Origin: Martinezella tropici
GTDB lineage: Bacteria; Pseudomonadota; Alphaproteobacteria; Rhizobiales; Rhizobiaceae
DNA: 64,000 bases
Direction: 5' to 3'
Assembly (NCBI RefSeq): GCF_008370325.1
Contig: NZ_VNIP01000004.1
Coordinates: forward strand, 124,001 to 188,000
The notes under the pieces: model-generated
What the model was told of the DNA's origin: nothing
Database searches by the model: none
The model's input: the letters and a program-made list of their open reading frames with translations, nothing else
Program-made: the position numbers and the translations under genes
In this document: in pieces, positions 43,714 to 52,985 of the stretch
Position numbering within the stretch: position 1 is the stretch's first letter
Layout of the letters: the number at the start of each line of letters is the position of its first letter

Positions 43714-44787
43714 GTGAGAGATAACAAGGATATGCCCGTTGAGGAGCAATCCGGGCCGTTGATGGCCGATGTCGCGAGGCTCGCAGGGGTCGCGATCTCC
43801 ACGGTAAGCCGGGCTCTTGCCAATCCAGGACGTGTCAACGAGAAGACGCGCGCCAAGATCGATGCGGCCGCCAAGCAGCTCGGCTATACGCCGAACGCCA
43901 TGGCTCGCGGCCTGAGGGTCGGCAAATCGAACACGATCATGATCATCCTTCCCGGGTCGATCTACTATTATGGCGTCTCCCAGGTCATCCCGCAGGTCCT
44001 GCAGAGCATCAACAAGGCCTTGCTGCGGAATGGCTATAATCTGATGATTGCCAATCTTGGCCGCGACACGGAATCCGAAAGGCATATTCTCAATCTCGCC
44101 TTTGGTGGCACCATTCGCGGCGCCATCATCCTGTCATCGAAGCTGCCGGAGGTCGATGGCCGGTCTCTTGCCAATGCGGGCCTGCCGATCGTCTCCATGC
44201 TGCTCGACATGAGCGACGCCGGTGTGTCGAGCATCGTGACCAACGATCGCGAGGCGGTCCGGGACGCGGCGGCAGAGCTGATCAGAATGGGTCACAGGCG
44301 CTTTTTCTACATCGCCGGTCCGCAGGACAATTATCACGATGTCGAGCGATATGCCGGTGCGCTGGAAGCCTTGCGCAATGCCGGGATTTCGAAGGAAGCG
44401 TTGTCGCGATCCGGAGGCAATCTCGATTATCAGCAGGGCTTCGAGATCGGCGTTCAGGCTGCCGCCGATTTTGCACTGCTGAAGGACCGGCCGACGGCGG
44501 TGATCGCCACCAGCGACGACATGGCGATCTCATTCATAAGCCGCATTAAGCGAACGGGGCTGCGCATTCCCGACGATTTGTCGGTGATTTCTTTCGATGG
44601 TGCGCCGGTCTGCGAATTCTGTTTCCCACCGCTCTCGACGATCGAGCAGCCGTTCGAGGAAATGGGTCAGGCCGCCGTCGCCCGCCTGCTTGATGCCATC
44701 GGACAGGTGGAGAAGGAGAGGGATCTGCGTGTCACCATCCGCAGCAAGCTGATCCTGCGGGAAAGCGTGGCGCCGCCGAAAAATTAA
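43714..44787 (+). CDS. LacI-family transcriptional regulator of the sugar operon
   Basis: About 357 residues. The N-terminal HTH and hinge are unmistakable: MADVARLAGVAISTVSRALA, then NPGRVNEKTRAKIDAAAKQL and GYTPNAMARGLRVGKS. The ligand domain follows with FFYIAGPQDNYHDVERYAGA and TAVIATSDDMAISFISRIKR. GTG 43714 has GGAAGGAA upstream; ATG 43732 is possible, while the frame open from 43627 runs over an operator. It diverges from the sugar isomerase/ABC/GMC operon and is its probable repressor. Confidence 0.92.
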   Translation: MRDNKDMPVEEQSGPLMADVARLAGVAISTVSRALANPGRVNEKTRAKIDAAAKQLGYTPNAMARGLRVGKSNTIMIILPGSIYYYGVSQVIPQVLQSINKALLRNGYNLMIANLGRDTESERHILNLAFGGTIRGAIILSSKLPEVDGRSLANAGLPIVSMLLDMSDAGVSSIVTNDREAVRDAAAELIRMGHRRFFYIAGPQDNYHDVERYAGALEALRNAGISKEALSRSGGNLDYQQGFEIGVQAAADFALLKDRPTAVIATSDDMAISFISRIKRTGLRIPDDLSVISFDGAPVCEFCFPPLSTIEQPFEEMGQAAVARLLDAIGQVEKERDLRVTIRSKLILRESVAPPKN

Positions 44788-44909
44788 AGCGAGATGCGAA
44801 ATGTGACGCGATCCGAGCGATCTGGGGAGGGGCCGCTACCACCTGATATCCCAGGGCGGGCTTGCCATTGGAAGATCACCGCCCGGGGTGCTTCATGCGA
44901 CCCGCGCCC

Positions 44910-45161
44910 TTACGAAGCAAGGCTTCGCGGCTCGACCATGATGGCTTCGATTCCCGTCGCCTCTTCATCGAAGAACCATCGCCGTGCTCCGCCGCGGCGA
45001 TAATCTCTCCATCTGTGCCCATGGCAGAAATACTGGCTTTCTCCATCGCCGACATCGTAGCCGAGGCTGCCCCGCTTCAGGCAGCCGGGGTATTCGCAGT
45101 AATGGCTCTCCAAGGCCTGGATTTCGGATGAGAGCGTCATCTCGGCTGCATCGTCGGTCAT
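44910..45161 (-). CDS. Small protein with possible Cys/His zinc site
   Basis: About 83 residues from ATG 45161 (AAGGA upstream); a frame from 45206 lacks a ribosome site. Cysteines 22, 27 and 46 with His47 and His49 occur in YCEYPGC and YFCHGHRW, a spacing that could bind zinc. The rest is charged with a C-terminal basic/aromatic stretch (WRDYRRGGARRWFFDEE). Not assigned to any family. It stands alone between the LacI gene and the polysaccharide cluster. Confidence 0.55.
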   Translation of the reverse strand: MTDDAAEMTLSSEIQALESHYCEYPGCLKRGSLGYDVGDGESQYFCHGHRWRDYRRGGARRWFFDEEATGIEAIMVEPRSLAS

Positions 45162-45398
45162 CGTCGGATCCTTTTTGCCTTGCCCTGTCTTGCCGGAGCC
45201 GGACATGGAATCAGTTCATTCGGAAGCGTCGGTGCGAAGGGTAGGTTTGAGATGGTTAACCGACGGTTTCGGACGCGCAGTACGAGGAGTGCATAGCTCC
45301 GGTTGACGAGCACGATAGGGAAGTGAGCAGGCGGAAAAACTGGCGCGGCGGGAAAGTGCCTATCCCGGCGGCGATCACAGGTAATGGTTCTGCGTGGT

Positions 45399-46595
45399 CT
45401 ATTGCAGCGTCGTGCTGTGCGGCTTTGCCGCAAGGGCAGGCAATTGTGCTTCAAGTCCGCGTTGAACCGCTGCGATGACCTGGGGATTGCGAAGTCTGAT
45501 GGCTTTGCGGATCATCAGTTCCTCGTTGATGATCGCTCGCATGCCCGTCGTGAACTTGTGCAGGCTGAATTGTTCCGCGTGTGCCCGCAGCGCTTCAGGG
45601 CGAAAGCGATGCTGCATGGTCTCGAAATCGAGCACGGCCTCGATCAGCGCATCTGCAGACTGCGTGTTGAAGAGAACGCCGCTCACGCCCGGCACGACCG
45701 TCTCCAGCGCTCCGCCGCTTCCATAGGCGATGACCGGTCTTCCGCTGGCCATGGCTTCGACCGGAACGATGCCGAAATCTTCTTCGCCGGGAAAGATCAA
45801 GGCGCGGCACCGCGCCAGCTTCTCCTTCAGCACTGCAAACGAGGTTCGGCCCAGGAAGGTGACGGAGGGACCGGCAATGCGCTTCAGTTGATCCATCTGC
45901 TTGCCTTCGCCGATCACCACCAGCTTGCGGTTCATCCGGGTGAACGCCTCCACGGCGAGATCGATCCGCTTATAGGGAACCAGCTGGCCGGCGCAGAGAT
46001 AGAAGTCCTCAATCGATGCTGCCGGCGCGAAGTCATCGACACTGACCGGTGGATAGACCACGGTCGCGGGGCGCCGGTAATATTTGCTGATGCGATCGCA
46101 GACATGATGCGAGTTGGCGACGAAACGATCGACGCGCAGGCTGGTATTGACGTCCCAGGAACGCAAAAGTGGCGCGAGCATCGGCAGCATCAGCCGTGAT
46201 GCGAGCCCCGCATGGGATCGGTAGAAATGATAGTGATCCCAGAGATAGCGCATGGGCGAATGGCAATAGCAGATATGCGTTGCCTGCGGCGGCGGAATGA
46301 TGCCCTTGGCAGGACCCGATTCACTGGAGATGATCAGATCATATGCCGAGAGATCGAAACTCTCCAACGCGAAGGGCATGAGCGGCAGAAGCGATTGATA
46401 GCCTCTGACCGCTCCCGGGATCCGCTGCAGGAACGATGTGACGATCTTATGTTTGCGGATCTTCTCCGAGACGCGGCTTTCATCGTAGACGAGGGTGAAG
46501 ATGTCGGCGTCCGGATACATGTCGCAGAGCGCCTCGACGACTTTCTCTCCACCCCGCATCGACACAAGCCAGTAATGGACGATCGCTACGCGCAT
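45399..46595 (-). CDS. GT4-family glycosyltransferase
   Basis: About 398 residues from ATG 46595, GGAGGGAAG upstream. N-terminal half: MRVAIVHYWLVSMRGGEKVV, the GT4 Gly-rich acceptor loop. C-terminal GT-B half: YLCAGQLVPYKRIDLAVEAF, VIGEGKQMDQLK, and the E-x7-E nucleotide-sugar motif in FPGEEDFGIVPVEAMASGRP, then VIAYGSGGALETVVPG. Similar proteins are mannosyltransferases of exopolysaccharide clusters. Cytosolic or membrane-peripheral. It diverges from the export gene at 46787 and probably adds a sugar to the lipid-linked repeat unit. Confidence 0.87.
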   Translation of the reverse strand: MRVAIVHYWLVSMRGGEKVVEALCDMYPDADIFTLVYDESRVSEKIRKHKIVTSFLQRIPGAVRGYQSLLPLMPFALESFDLSAYDLIISSESGPAKGIIPPPQATHICYCHSPMRYLWDHYHFYRSHAGLASRLMLPMLAPLLRSWDVNTSLRVDRFVANSHHVCDRISKYYRRPATVVYPPVSVDDFAPAASIEDFYLCAGQLVPYKRIDLAVEAFTRMNRKLVVIGEGKQMDQLKRIAGPSVTFLGRTSFAVLKEKLARCRALIFPGEEDFGIVPVEAMASGRPVIAYGSGGALETVVPGVSGVLFNTQSADALIEAVLDFETMQHRFRPEALRAHAEQFSLHKFTTGMRAIINEELMIRKAIRLRNPQVIAAVQRGLEAQLPALAAKPHSTTLQ

Positions 46596-46786
46596 TGCTC
46601 TTCCCTCCATGGGTCGAAACAACATTGTCAGACGGCAACTTTTGCGACAGCGCCCACATCGGTTCACCACGGCATCCAAATGGCCGAAGGGAGTAACCAA
46701 AAGATTTAGCCGGGGATCGAAGCCTGCACACAAGGATATATCCACCCGACTAAGGGACTGTAGGAACGTCTTCCTCCCTGTCAGAA

Positions 46787-48259
46787 ATGATAAGCCCTGT
46801 TGCTTCGGTAGGGGATTTACACGCTATGCGTTCAGCTGCTGATCTCGTTGCTAAGATTACGAAGAGGGCGCGTCGGCTGTCCGACGGTGCAAACGACACG
46901 AAAGCGAGATTTCGGCTCATGTTTAGAGTTTCAGCTTTGCCTTACCATTCCATCTCCAGGCCGCCTCGGCGCATGGCGCCATGGCTGCTGGCATTGATGC
47001 TTTCCGGCGCGGGCGTGTTCGACATCACCCATGCTGCGGCAGCCAGCGAGGTCTACCATGTCGGGCCTCAGGCCCGGATCAAGGTCGCCATCGTCGAATG
47101 GATCGCCGCGACCGGCGAATATAAGGAATGGACGGCGCTGAACGGCGAATATGTCGTGTCGCAATCCGGCTCGATCTCGATTCCGATGATCGGGCGGATG
47201 CAGGTCGGCGACAAGACGGTCGACGACATCAGCGCCGATATCGGTGAAAGGCTGAAGCAGATCACCGGCTTGGCGGTGGCGCCCACGGCTTCGGTCGAGG
47301 TCGTCAAATATCCGGTGGTTTACGTGTCGGGCGCGGTGGAGAAGCGAAGCGAGCTGGAATTCAGGCCGGGCCTGACCGTCAGGCAGGCGATCGCCATGGC
47401 CGGGGGGCGCGAGCGCCGCTCAACCCAGGCGGGGGATTACTCCGAGGCGCAGCAGATCAGCTATGCGGGGGAAATCAGTCGCATGGAGCTGCAGCTGAAG
47501 CAGCTCGGAGCCCGGCGTGCGCGCCTGTTGGCGGAACTCAACGATCAGCCGGCAATCACATTTCCGCCGGAGATCAAGGCCGCCCCGCAAGGGTCGACGG
47601 TCTGGCAGATCATGACGAGCGAGCTCGATCTGTTCAATGCACGGGCCGAGGCCTTGCGCCAGCAACTTGCCGCCGCCGCGGATCTGGAAGTCCTGCTGCG
47701 CAATGAAATCAACATTCTCGATGAGAAGATGTCGTCGCAGGACGAGCAGGTAAAGATCGCACAGGATGAATTGAGCGATATTTCCAAGCTGGTCGATACC
47801 AAGATCCTGACGACGTCTCGCAAGACCTCGCTGGAACGGATCGTTGCCGAAATGCAGGCCGGCAAGCTGGATCTCGTCGTTGCATCGATGCAAGCAAAGC
47901 AGAAGCTGAGCGAGACCGAGCGCGATGCACTCAATCTGACGGGCCAGCGCAAGACGGACGCCGGACAACAGCTCCAGATCGCCGAGACGCAAATCGAGGA
48001 TACGAAACTCAAGCGAAACACGACCCTGCAGCTGCTGCAGATTTCCGGCGCCTCGCTTTCGCGCACTCAGAGCATGAAGGCGCTCGATCTCCAGCAGCTT
48101 GAATACTGGATCACCCGAAACGGCGACGAGGCCGCCGCCATCAAGGCGTCGGAGGCGACCGAGCTGCAGCCGGGAGATGTTCTCGATGTGCGCTACAACA
48201 TTTCCGGAAGCCTGGACGGCGCGGCGCTCTCGTCGGCTGATGCCGGTCAATCCCAATAA
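46787..48259 (+). CDS. Polysaccharide export protein, ExoF/GumB-like
   Basis: Up to 490 residues; the start is unsettled. ATG 46826 has TAGGGG at long spacing and ATG 46973 gives a short signal-like stretch (MAPWLLALMLSGAGVFDITH). The Poly_export domain (about residues 90-175) reads ARIKVAIVEWIAATGEYKEW and ALNGEYVVSQSGSISIPMIG; an SLBB-like part (VVYVSGAVEKRSELEFRPGL) follows. The second half is a long coiled coil (about 220-440), the layout of rhizobial ExoF. It should act in the periplasm with the ExoP-like protein next door to export polysaccharide. Confidence 0.85.
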   Translation: MISPVASVGDLHAMRSAADLVAKITKRARRLSDGANDTKARFRLMFRVSALPYHSISRPPRRMAPWLLALMLSGAGVFDITHAAAASEVYHVGPQARIKVAIVEWIAATGEYKEWTALNGEYVVSQSGSISIPMIGRMQVGDKTVDDISADIGERLKQITGLAVAPTASVEVVKYPVVYVSGAVEKRSELEFRPGLTVRQAIAMAGGRERRSTQAGDYSEAQQISYAGEISRMELQLKQLGARRARLLAELNDQPAITFPPEIKAAPQGSTVWQIMTSELDLFNARAEALRQQLAAAADLEVLLRNEINILDEKMSSQDEQVKIAQDELSDISKLVDTKILTTSRKTSLERIVAEMQAGKLDLVVASMQAKQKLSETERDALNLTGQRKTDAGQQLQIAETQIEDTKLKRNTTLQLLQISGASLSRTQSMKALDLQQLEYWITRNGDEAAAIKASEATELQPGDVLDVRYNISGSLDGAALSSADAGQSQ

Positions 48260-48287
48260 GGATGAGTGAGCCAAGGGGGCGATAATC

Positions 48288-51200
48288 ATGGCAGTTCACG
48301 AGATCGGCAAAGGCTTGCGCAGCACGCCGTCGGACAGCAACAGCATGGGGGACGGTGAATATATTTCGTTTCGCGACGTCTGGCGTTTCGTCCAGCGCCA
48401 CTGGCTGCTTTTTGCCCTGTTCACCGCTGCCGGCGTTGGCATCGGCGTCTTCTACATGGCCACAACCAAACCGATCTATCTGGCGACCACGCGCCTCGTC
48501 ATGGATCCGGACCAGGGGCGCATCGTCTCGCAGGATGCATTCACCGGCACGGTCATCATCGAGGCGGCTGAAATCGCAAGCCAGGTCGAGATCGTCAAAT
48601 CGGAGGCGACCGCACGCGCCGTCGTCCAGAAACTCAACCTCACCGAAGATCCCGAAATCATAGGCGGCATCTCATGGCAGGCGGCTCTGCGCGACAAGAT
48701 GCGCGCAATCGTCAGTTATTTCAGGCGCGATGACGAAAGCGCGAAGACCGAGGCCAGTAACGACGACGTGATGCGCAGGACCATGGCATCATTCCTTTCT
48801 CGCGTTTCCGTCAATCGCGTCGGCCAATCCTATATTCTCGAGATCGGGTACAGCTCGGTCGATCCCAAAAAGGCGGCGCGGGCGGCAAATGCCATCGCGG
48901 AAGCCTATATCAGCACCGGCCTGTCTGAACGCGCTTCCGCCGCGCAGAGCGGCGCCAGATGGCTGGAGACGCGCCTGATCGAAGTCGGCAGGCAGGCGCG
49001 CGAAGCATCCATGAGCGTGGAGGAGTTTCGCGCCAAGAACGGCATCATGGAGATCAGTACCTCCTCGTCCCTCGATCAGCAGCAATTGTCCGAGATCAGC
49101 AGTCAGGCCGTTGCAGCCAGCGCGCAGACCGCGGCCGAATCGGCCAAGCTCGAGACCCTCAACCAGCTCATGGTGGGCAGCAAGATCGAGGGAAATGTCG
49201 ACGAGACGATGAACAACTCACGCATACAGAAACTGCAGGAAGATCTCGGAGCAGCAACGACCAAGCTCAACAATCTGAAAAGCCGATATGATGCCGACAA
49301 TCCCGCCATCGCCGCCGCCCAGCAGGAAATCGATCGGGTAAAGGGTGACATGCGCAAGGAGTTCGAGCGCATCCAGGCGGTCTACAGGGCAAATCTGGAT
49401 GTCGCCAAGACCCGTGAAAGGCTTCTGAGCGACGAGTTGACCTCATTGAAGGATGCCGGCACCGACAAGAATTTGGCCCGGGTGGAGCTGTCGGAGATGG
49501 AAAGCCGGGCCACCACCTATCGCCGGATGTATGAAAGCATATTGCAGCAGCTGATCGGCGCGCTGCAGAAGGAATCCTTTCCGCTTGGCAATGTTCGCAT
49601 CGTGACGGCTGCATCGGTGCCGCTTTCGAAGACCTGGCCGAAATCCTCCTTCGTATTGCCCTTTACCGCCATGCTTGGTCTTGCTGCTGGCGTCATGGCG
49701 GCACTTTTGCGCGATGGCCTGGACCGACGCGTCAGCTCCAGCGAGAAACTGCGGCGCGAACTGGGGATCACCTCACTGGGCCATGTTCCCGTCTATATGA
49801 GCCCGTCGTTCCTGCCCGGGAGCATGGTGGCGACGAATGCCACCTGGCGACGAACGATGCTGCCGCTCAGATCCGTGCTCGATACGCCCTATTCGCAATT
49901 TTCCGAGGCGCTGCGCGGCGTCAAGCATTCGATCGACTCCGCTTTCCCGCCGAACGCGCCGATGGTGGTCGGCATCACCTCGGTCGGTACCGGCGAAGGC
50001 AAGACCACGATCGCCACCAATCTCGCCCAGCTCTACCAGCATGAAGGCGCATCCGTCGTGTTGATCGATGCCGACTTCCTCAATGCCAGACTGAGCTGCG
50101 TCGTGACCGAGGCCGGCATGGAATTCGGCATGGAGGCGCTGAGCATTAACGACGTGCCGCGCCGCTATGCTGTTGCCCAGGAGGGTGGCCTGCTCGTCGC
50201 GAAGGCCGATCACGAGCCCGAGGCGGGAATCGTGCAGGGTCATGGCGGCGTTCCGGTCGTCACCGTCGACGAGACCGAAAAATCCGTCGCCGCCTCCCAG
50301 CGCTATGGGCATCTGCCGGCACTGAAGACCGAGATCGACCTGCTGCGGCGGCAATACAAGGTCGTCATCGTCGATATGTCGGCTTTCGAGGATTCCGCCG
50401 ATACCCGCGTCATCTGCAGCTATCTCGAAGGTATCGTCGTGGTCGTCGGCCAGACGAACAAGATGACCGTCGAACGATTGTCGGATGCGCTTGCAAGCTT
50501 CGGCACGTCGGCGATCAATATCCTCGGCATCATTGCCAACCGTAGCCATGAGACGCGCCATCGCCAGCCGAAACGCCTCTGGCGCCGCAGGCTGGAGGGG
50601 CGCCAGGTGCGCGCGTCCGCAAGGCGCCTCACGGGTCACGCGACGAGCCGTCCCTTGAAGATCGCTATCGGCATCGCAAGCTCGGGCCGCCGCGATATCC
50701 TGTCGTCCATCCTTCCGCATATCGCCAATCAGACGCGCAAGCCGGACGAGATCGTTGTCTGCCTGTCCTCGCCGGAGGATATCGATCCAAGCTGCCTTCG
50801 AAATCTCGACATTCCCGTCCAGGTTCTGATCTCGGAACGCGGCCTTTGCCGCCAGCGCAACAGGATCCTCGACAATGTGCGGGATGCCGACGTCGTTGTT
50901 TTCCTTGACGACGATTTTCTGATGACCTCGACCTATGTCGAGGAGGCCGAACGGCTGTTCCAGCTCCAGCCTGACGTTGCAATGTGCAGCGGCAAGGTCC
51001 TGGCGGACGGAATAACCGGCCCCGGTATCTCCGTTCGCGATGGCTTGCGCTTGGTCGATGGCAAGCGCCCGCGGCGATCCGAGCCAGCCATGCAAATTCG
51101 GCCGATCTACAATGCCTATGGCTGCAACATGGCAATCCGCATGTCGATCGTTAGGGCCGCAGCTTTGCGCTTCGACGAGAACCTGCCTTTCTATGGCTGG

Positions 51201-51542
51201 CTTGAGGATGTCGATTTCAGCAGGCTGGTTGCCCATTATGGCCAGGTTGTCAGCGCTAAACAGCTGGAAGGTGTTCATCTCGGCACGAAAGGCGGCCGGG
51301 CGGGCGGCGTCCGTCTCGGCTATTCGCAGATCGCCAACCCGCTTTATCTCATGCGCAAGCGGACCATGAGCGTGCCGCAGGCGGCAGCGCAGATCGGCCG
51401 CAATCTTGCCGCCAATCTCATCAAGGTCTGGCGGCCCGAACCTTGGGTCGATCGCAAGGGACGGCTAAAGGGCAACGTCATCGCATTTCGCGATCTGCTT
51501 AAGGGCAGGCTGGCGCCACAAAATATCGAAGCATTGGAATAG
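48288..51542 (+). CDS. ExoP-like polysaccharide co-polymerase/BY-kinase fused to a GT2 glycosyltransferase
   Basis: 1084 residues, longer than the usual 700-800 for ExoP/Wzc proteins. Residues 1 to about 485: Wzz part with membrane segments near 40-60 and 455-480 and a periplasmic coiled coil (GNVR-type). Residues about 540-760: BY-kinase-like domain with Walker A TSVGTGEGKTTIATN, Walker A' VVLIDADFLN and Walker B VVIVDMSAFEDSAD. There is no C-terminal Tyr cluster. From about residue 789 comes a complete GT2 domain: KIAIGIASSGRRDILSSI, DxD-like FLDDDF (874-876) and WLEDVD (971-976). Codon 790 is TTG followed by KIAIGIAS, which looks like the former start of a separate gene. The fusion is in frame with no stop. 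Confidence 0.85.
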   Translation: MAVHEIGKGLRSTPSDSNSMGDGEYISFRDVWRFVQRHWLLFALFTAAGVGIGVFYMATTKPIYLATTRLVMDPDQGRIVSQDAFTGTVIIEAAEIASQVEIVKSEATARAVVQKLNLTEDPEIIGGISWQAALRDKMRAIVSYFRRDDESAKTEASNDDVMRRTMASFLSRVSVNRVGQSYILEIGYSSVDPKKAARAANAIAEAYISTGLSERASAAQSGARWLETRLIEVGRQAREASMSVEEFRAKNGIMEISTSSSLDQQQLSEISSQAVAASAQTAAESAKLETLNQLMVGSKIEGNVDETMNNSRIQKLQEDLGAATTKLNNLKSRYDADNPAIAAAQQEIDRVKGDMRKEFERIQAVYRANLDVAKTRERLLSDELTSLKDAGTDKNLARVELSEMESRATTYRRMYESILQQLIGALQKESFPLGNVRIVTAASVPLSKTWPKSSFVLPFTAMLGLAAGVMAALLRDGLDRRVSSSEKLRRELGITSLGHVPVYMSPSFLPGSMVATNATWRRTMLPLRSVLDTPYSQFSEALRGVKHSIDSAFPPNAPMVVGITSVGTGEGKTTIATNLAQLYQHEGASVVLIDADFLNARLSCVVTEAGMEFGMEALSINDVPRRYAVAQEGGLLVAKADHEPEAGIVQGHGGVPVVTVDETEKSVAASQRYGHLPALKTEIDLLRRQYKVVIVDMSAFEDSADTRVICSYLEGIVVVVGQTNKMTVERLSDALASFGTSAINILGIIANRSHETRHRQPKRLWRRRLEGRQVRASARRLTGHATSRPLKIAIGIASSGRRDILSSILPHIANQTRKPDEIVVCLSSPEDIDPSCLRNLDIPVQVLISERGLCRQRNRILDNVRDADVVVFLDDDFLMTSTYVEEAERLFQLQPDVAMCSGKVLADGITGPGISVRDGLRLVDGKRPRRSEPAMQIRPIYNAYGCNMAIRMSIVRAAALRFDENLPFYGWLEDVDFSRLVAHYGQVVSAKQLEGVHLGTKGGRAGGVRLGYSQIANPLYLMRKRTMSVPQAAAQIGRNLAANLIKVWRPEPWVDRKGRLKGNVIAFRDLLKGRLAPQNIEALE

Positions 51543-51546
51543 TCCG

Positions 51547-52854
51547 GTGACGCGCCCGTCCGGCCTCGATCGCGTCGTCGTCATTAACGATCGCTCCGTC
51601 CGGGTGGGCGGAGCATCCAATCTTGCGGTTCTTTCGGCCAATTTGCTGCAGAACGCGGGGGTTGCGGTAACCTATTTCGCCGGCGATGCCGCCGGCTCCG
51701 ATCCGCCGGCACCCGAAACCATCAATCTGGCGGCGCAGCCATTGATGCAGCAGACGCGTCTCAGCGCGTTCGCCAGCGGTCTTTACAGCCGCCAAGCCCA
51801 TGCCTCGCTGAAGGATCTTATTTCGCGCGTCGACACCGAAGGCACCATCTATCACGTCCATGGCTGGTCGAAGATCCTGTCGCCTTCGATCTTTCGCGCC
51901 CTGTGGCCTGTCCGTGAGCGCGTCGTCCTGCATGCCCACGACTATTTTCTCTCCTGTCCGAATGGAGGGTTCGCCAACTACCGCAAAAACCAGGTCTGCC
52001 CTCTGGCGCCGATGTCGATGGCATGTCTGACGACAAACTGCGACAAGCGCGGCTATCACGAGAAGATCTGGCGATCCGCGCGCCATCTGGTGCGGGAGCA
52101 TTATTATCCCGTCCGGCAGGTTGCCGCCAATATCGTGGTCGTCCATCAGCGCATGCATGAATATTTCGTGCGCGGGCAAGTACAGACGAGCAACATAGAA
52201 ACAATCCGCAATCCGGTCGAACCCTTCCTCGCGCGTCCGGCGGATCCATGGAAAAAGCGCGATTTCTTCTTCGTCGGCCGGCTTGAGCCGGAAAAGGGAT
52301 TCGAAGACGCGGCGATCGCGGCAAGGCTCGCCGGCGTCAAATTGCACATCATAGGTGATGGCGCTGGCCGGGCGCGCCTGGAAAAGGATTTTCCGGAGGT
52401 CGTCATTCATGGCTGGAAATCCAAGGACGAGATGCGCGTCCTCCTCGAGGAGGCGCGCGCGGTCGTCGTTTCGTCGCGGGTGCCCGAACCATTTGGCCTG
52501 GCGGCACTCGAGGCTGTGACAAGCGGCATACCCGTCATTCTACCCGACGCGGCACTTTTGGGCGAAGAACTTGCAGCGCTCGGCTGTGGCCTTACCTTTC
52601 AGAGCGGCAAGGTGGAGACGCTCGCAAGCGGCATTCGCAGGCTCGCCAGCGACGATATGCTACTCCGTTTGATGAGTGTGAATTGCATCCGCCGGTCGGG
52701 CGACCTAGCCCACACGCCGGCTTCGTGGCTCGAGGCGCTGCTGACGTTATACGATGGGGTCCTGAAGCGCGCAAATGCGGTCAGGATGCGCCCAGGGATT
52801 GCCGTGGACACTGACATTCCGGCCGCGGGCCGGCTGATCGATGAGACGAGCTGA
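51547..52854 (+). CDS. GT4-family glycosyltransferase
   Basis: 435 residues from GTG 51547, 4 bp after the preceding stop. N-terminal acceptor part: VVINDRSVRVGGASNLAVLS and IYHVHGWSKILSPSIFRALW. C-terminal donor part: DFFFVGRLEPEKGFEDAAIA, LHIIGDGAGRARLEKDF and the E-x7-E motif in VPEPFGLAALEAVTSGIPVI. A Cys-rich insert (SCPNGGFANYRKNQVCPL, ACLTTNCDKRG) may bind a metal; this is seen in some GT4 enzymes of surface polysaccharide clusters. Sugar specificity unknown. Probably cotranscribed with the upstream ExoP-GT2 gene. Confidence 0.87.
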   Translation: MTRPSGLDRVVVINDRSVRVGGASNLAVLSANLLQNAGVAVTYFAGDAAGSDPPAPETINLAAQPLMQQTRLSAFASGLYSRQAHASLKDLISRVDTEGTIYHVHGWSKILSPSIFRALWPVRERVVLHAHDYFLSCPNGGFANYRKNQVCPLAPMSMACLTTNCDKRGYHEKIWRSARHLVREHYYPVRQVAANIVVVHQRMHEYFVRGQVQTSNIETIRNPVEPFLARPADPWKKRDFFFVGRLEPEKGFEDAAIAARLAGVKLHIIGDGAGRARLEKDFPEVVIHGWKSKDEMRVLLEEARAVVVSSRVPEPFGLAALEAVTSGIPVILPDAALLGEELAALGCGLTFQSGKVETLASGIRRLASDDMLLRLMSVNCIRRSGDLAHTPASWLEALLTLYDGVLKRANAVRMRPGIAVDTDIPAAGRLIDETS

Positions 52855-52985
52855 CGCTTGTGGTTAGATGTGCGTTCTCCCCCTACGCCAATGGGACTAG
52901 CCCAATGCCCGCAGGGTCAATTGTCAATGACGAGGGCAGCTGGCAGCCTCTGAACGAAGCATACGAGTGGTGAGGGGTCCGAGCC

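Noticed and set aside
49773..51278. 501-codon open frame antisense to the ExoP-GT2 gene, and similar long antisense frames at 19336-20835, 29079-30701, 57169-58287, 58444-59739 and 60373-61755
   Set aside because: They mirror well-supported genes codon for codon, have odd His/Arg/Asp-rich compositions, lack family motifs and ribosome sites. Long antisense frames are expected in GC-rich coding DNA.
51499..52410. 303-codon minus-strand frame inside the second GT4 gene
   Set aside because: The plus frame has clear GT4 motifs and follows the previous gene by 4 bp; the minus frame has none.
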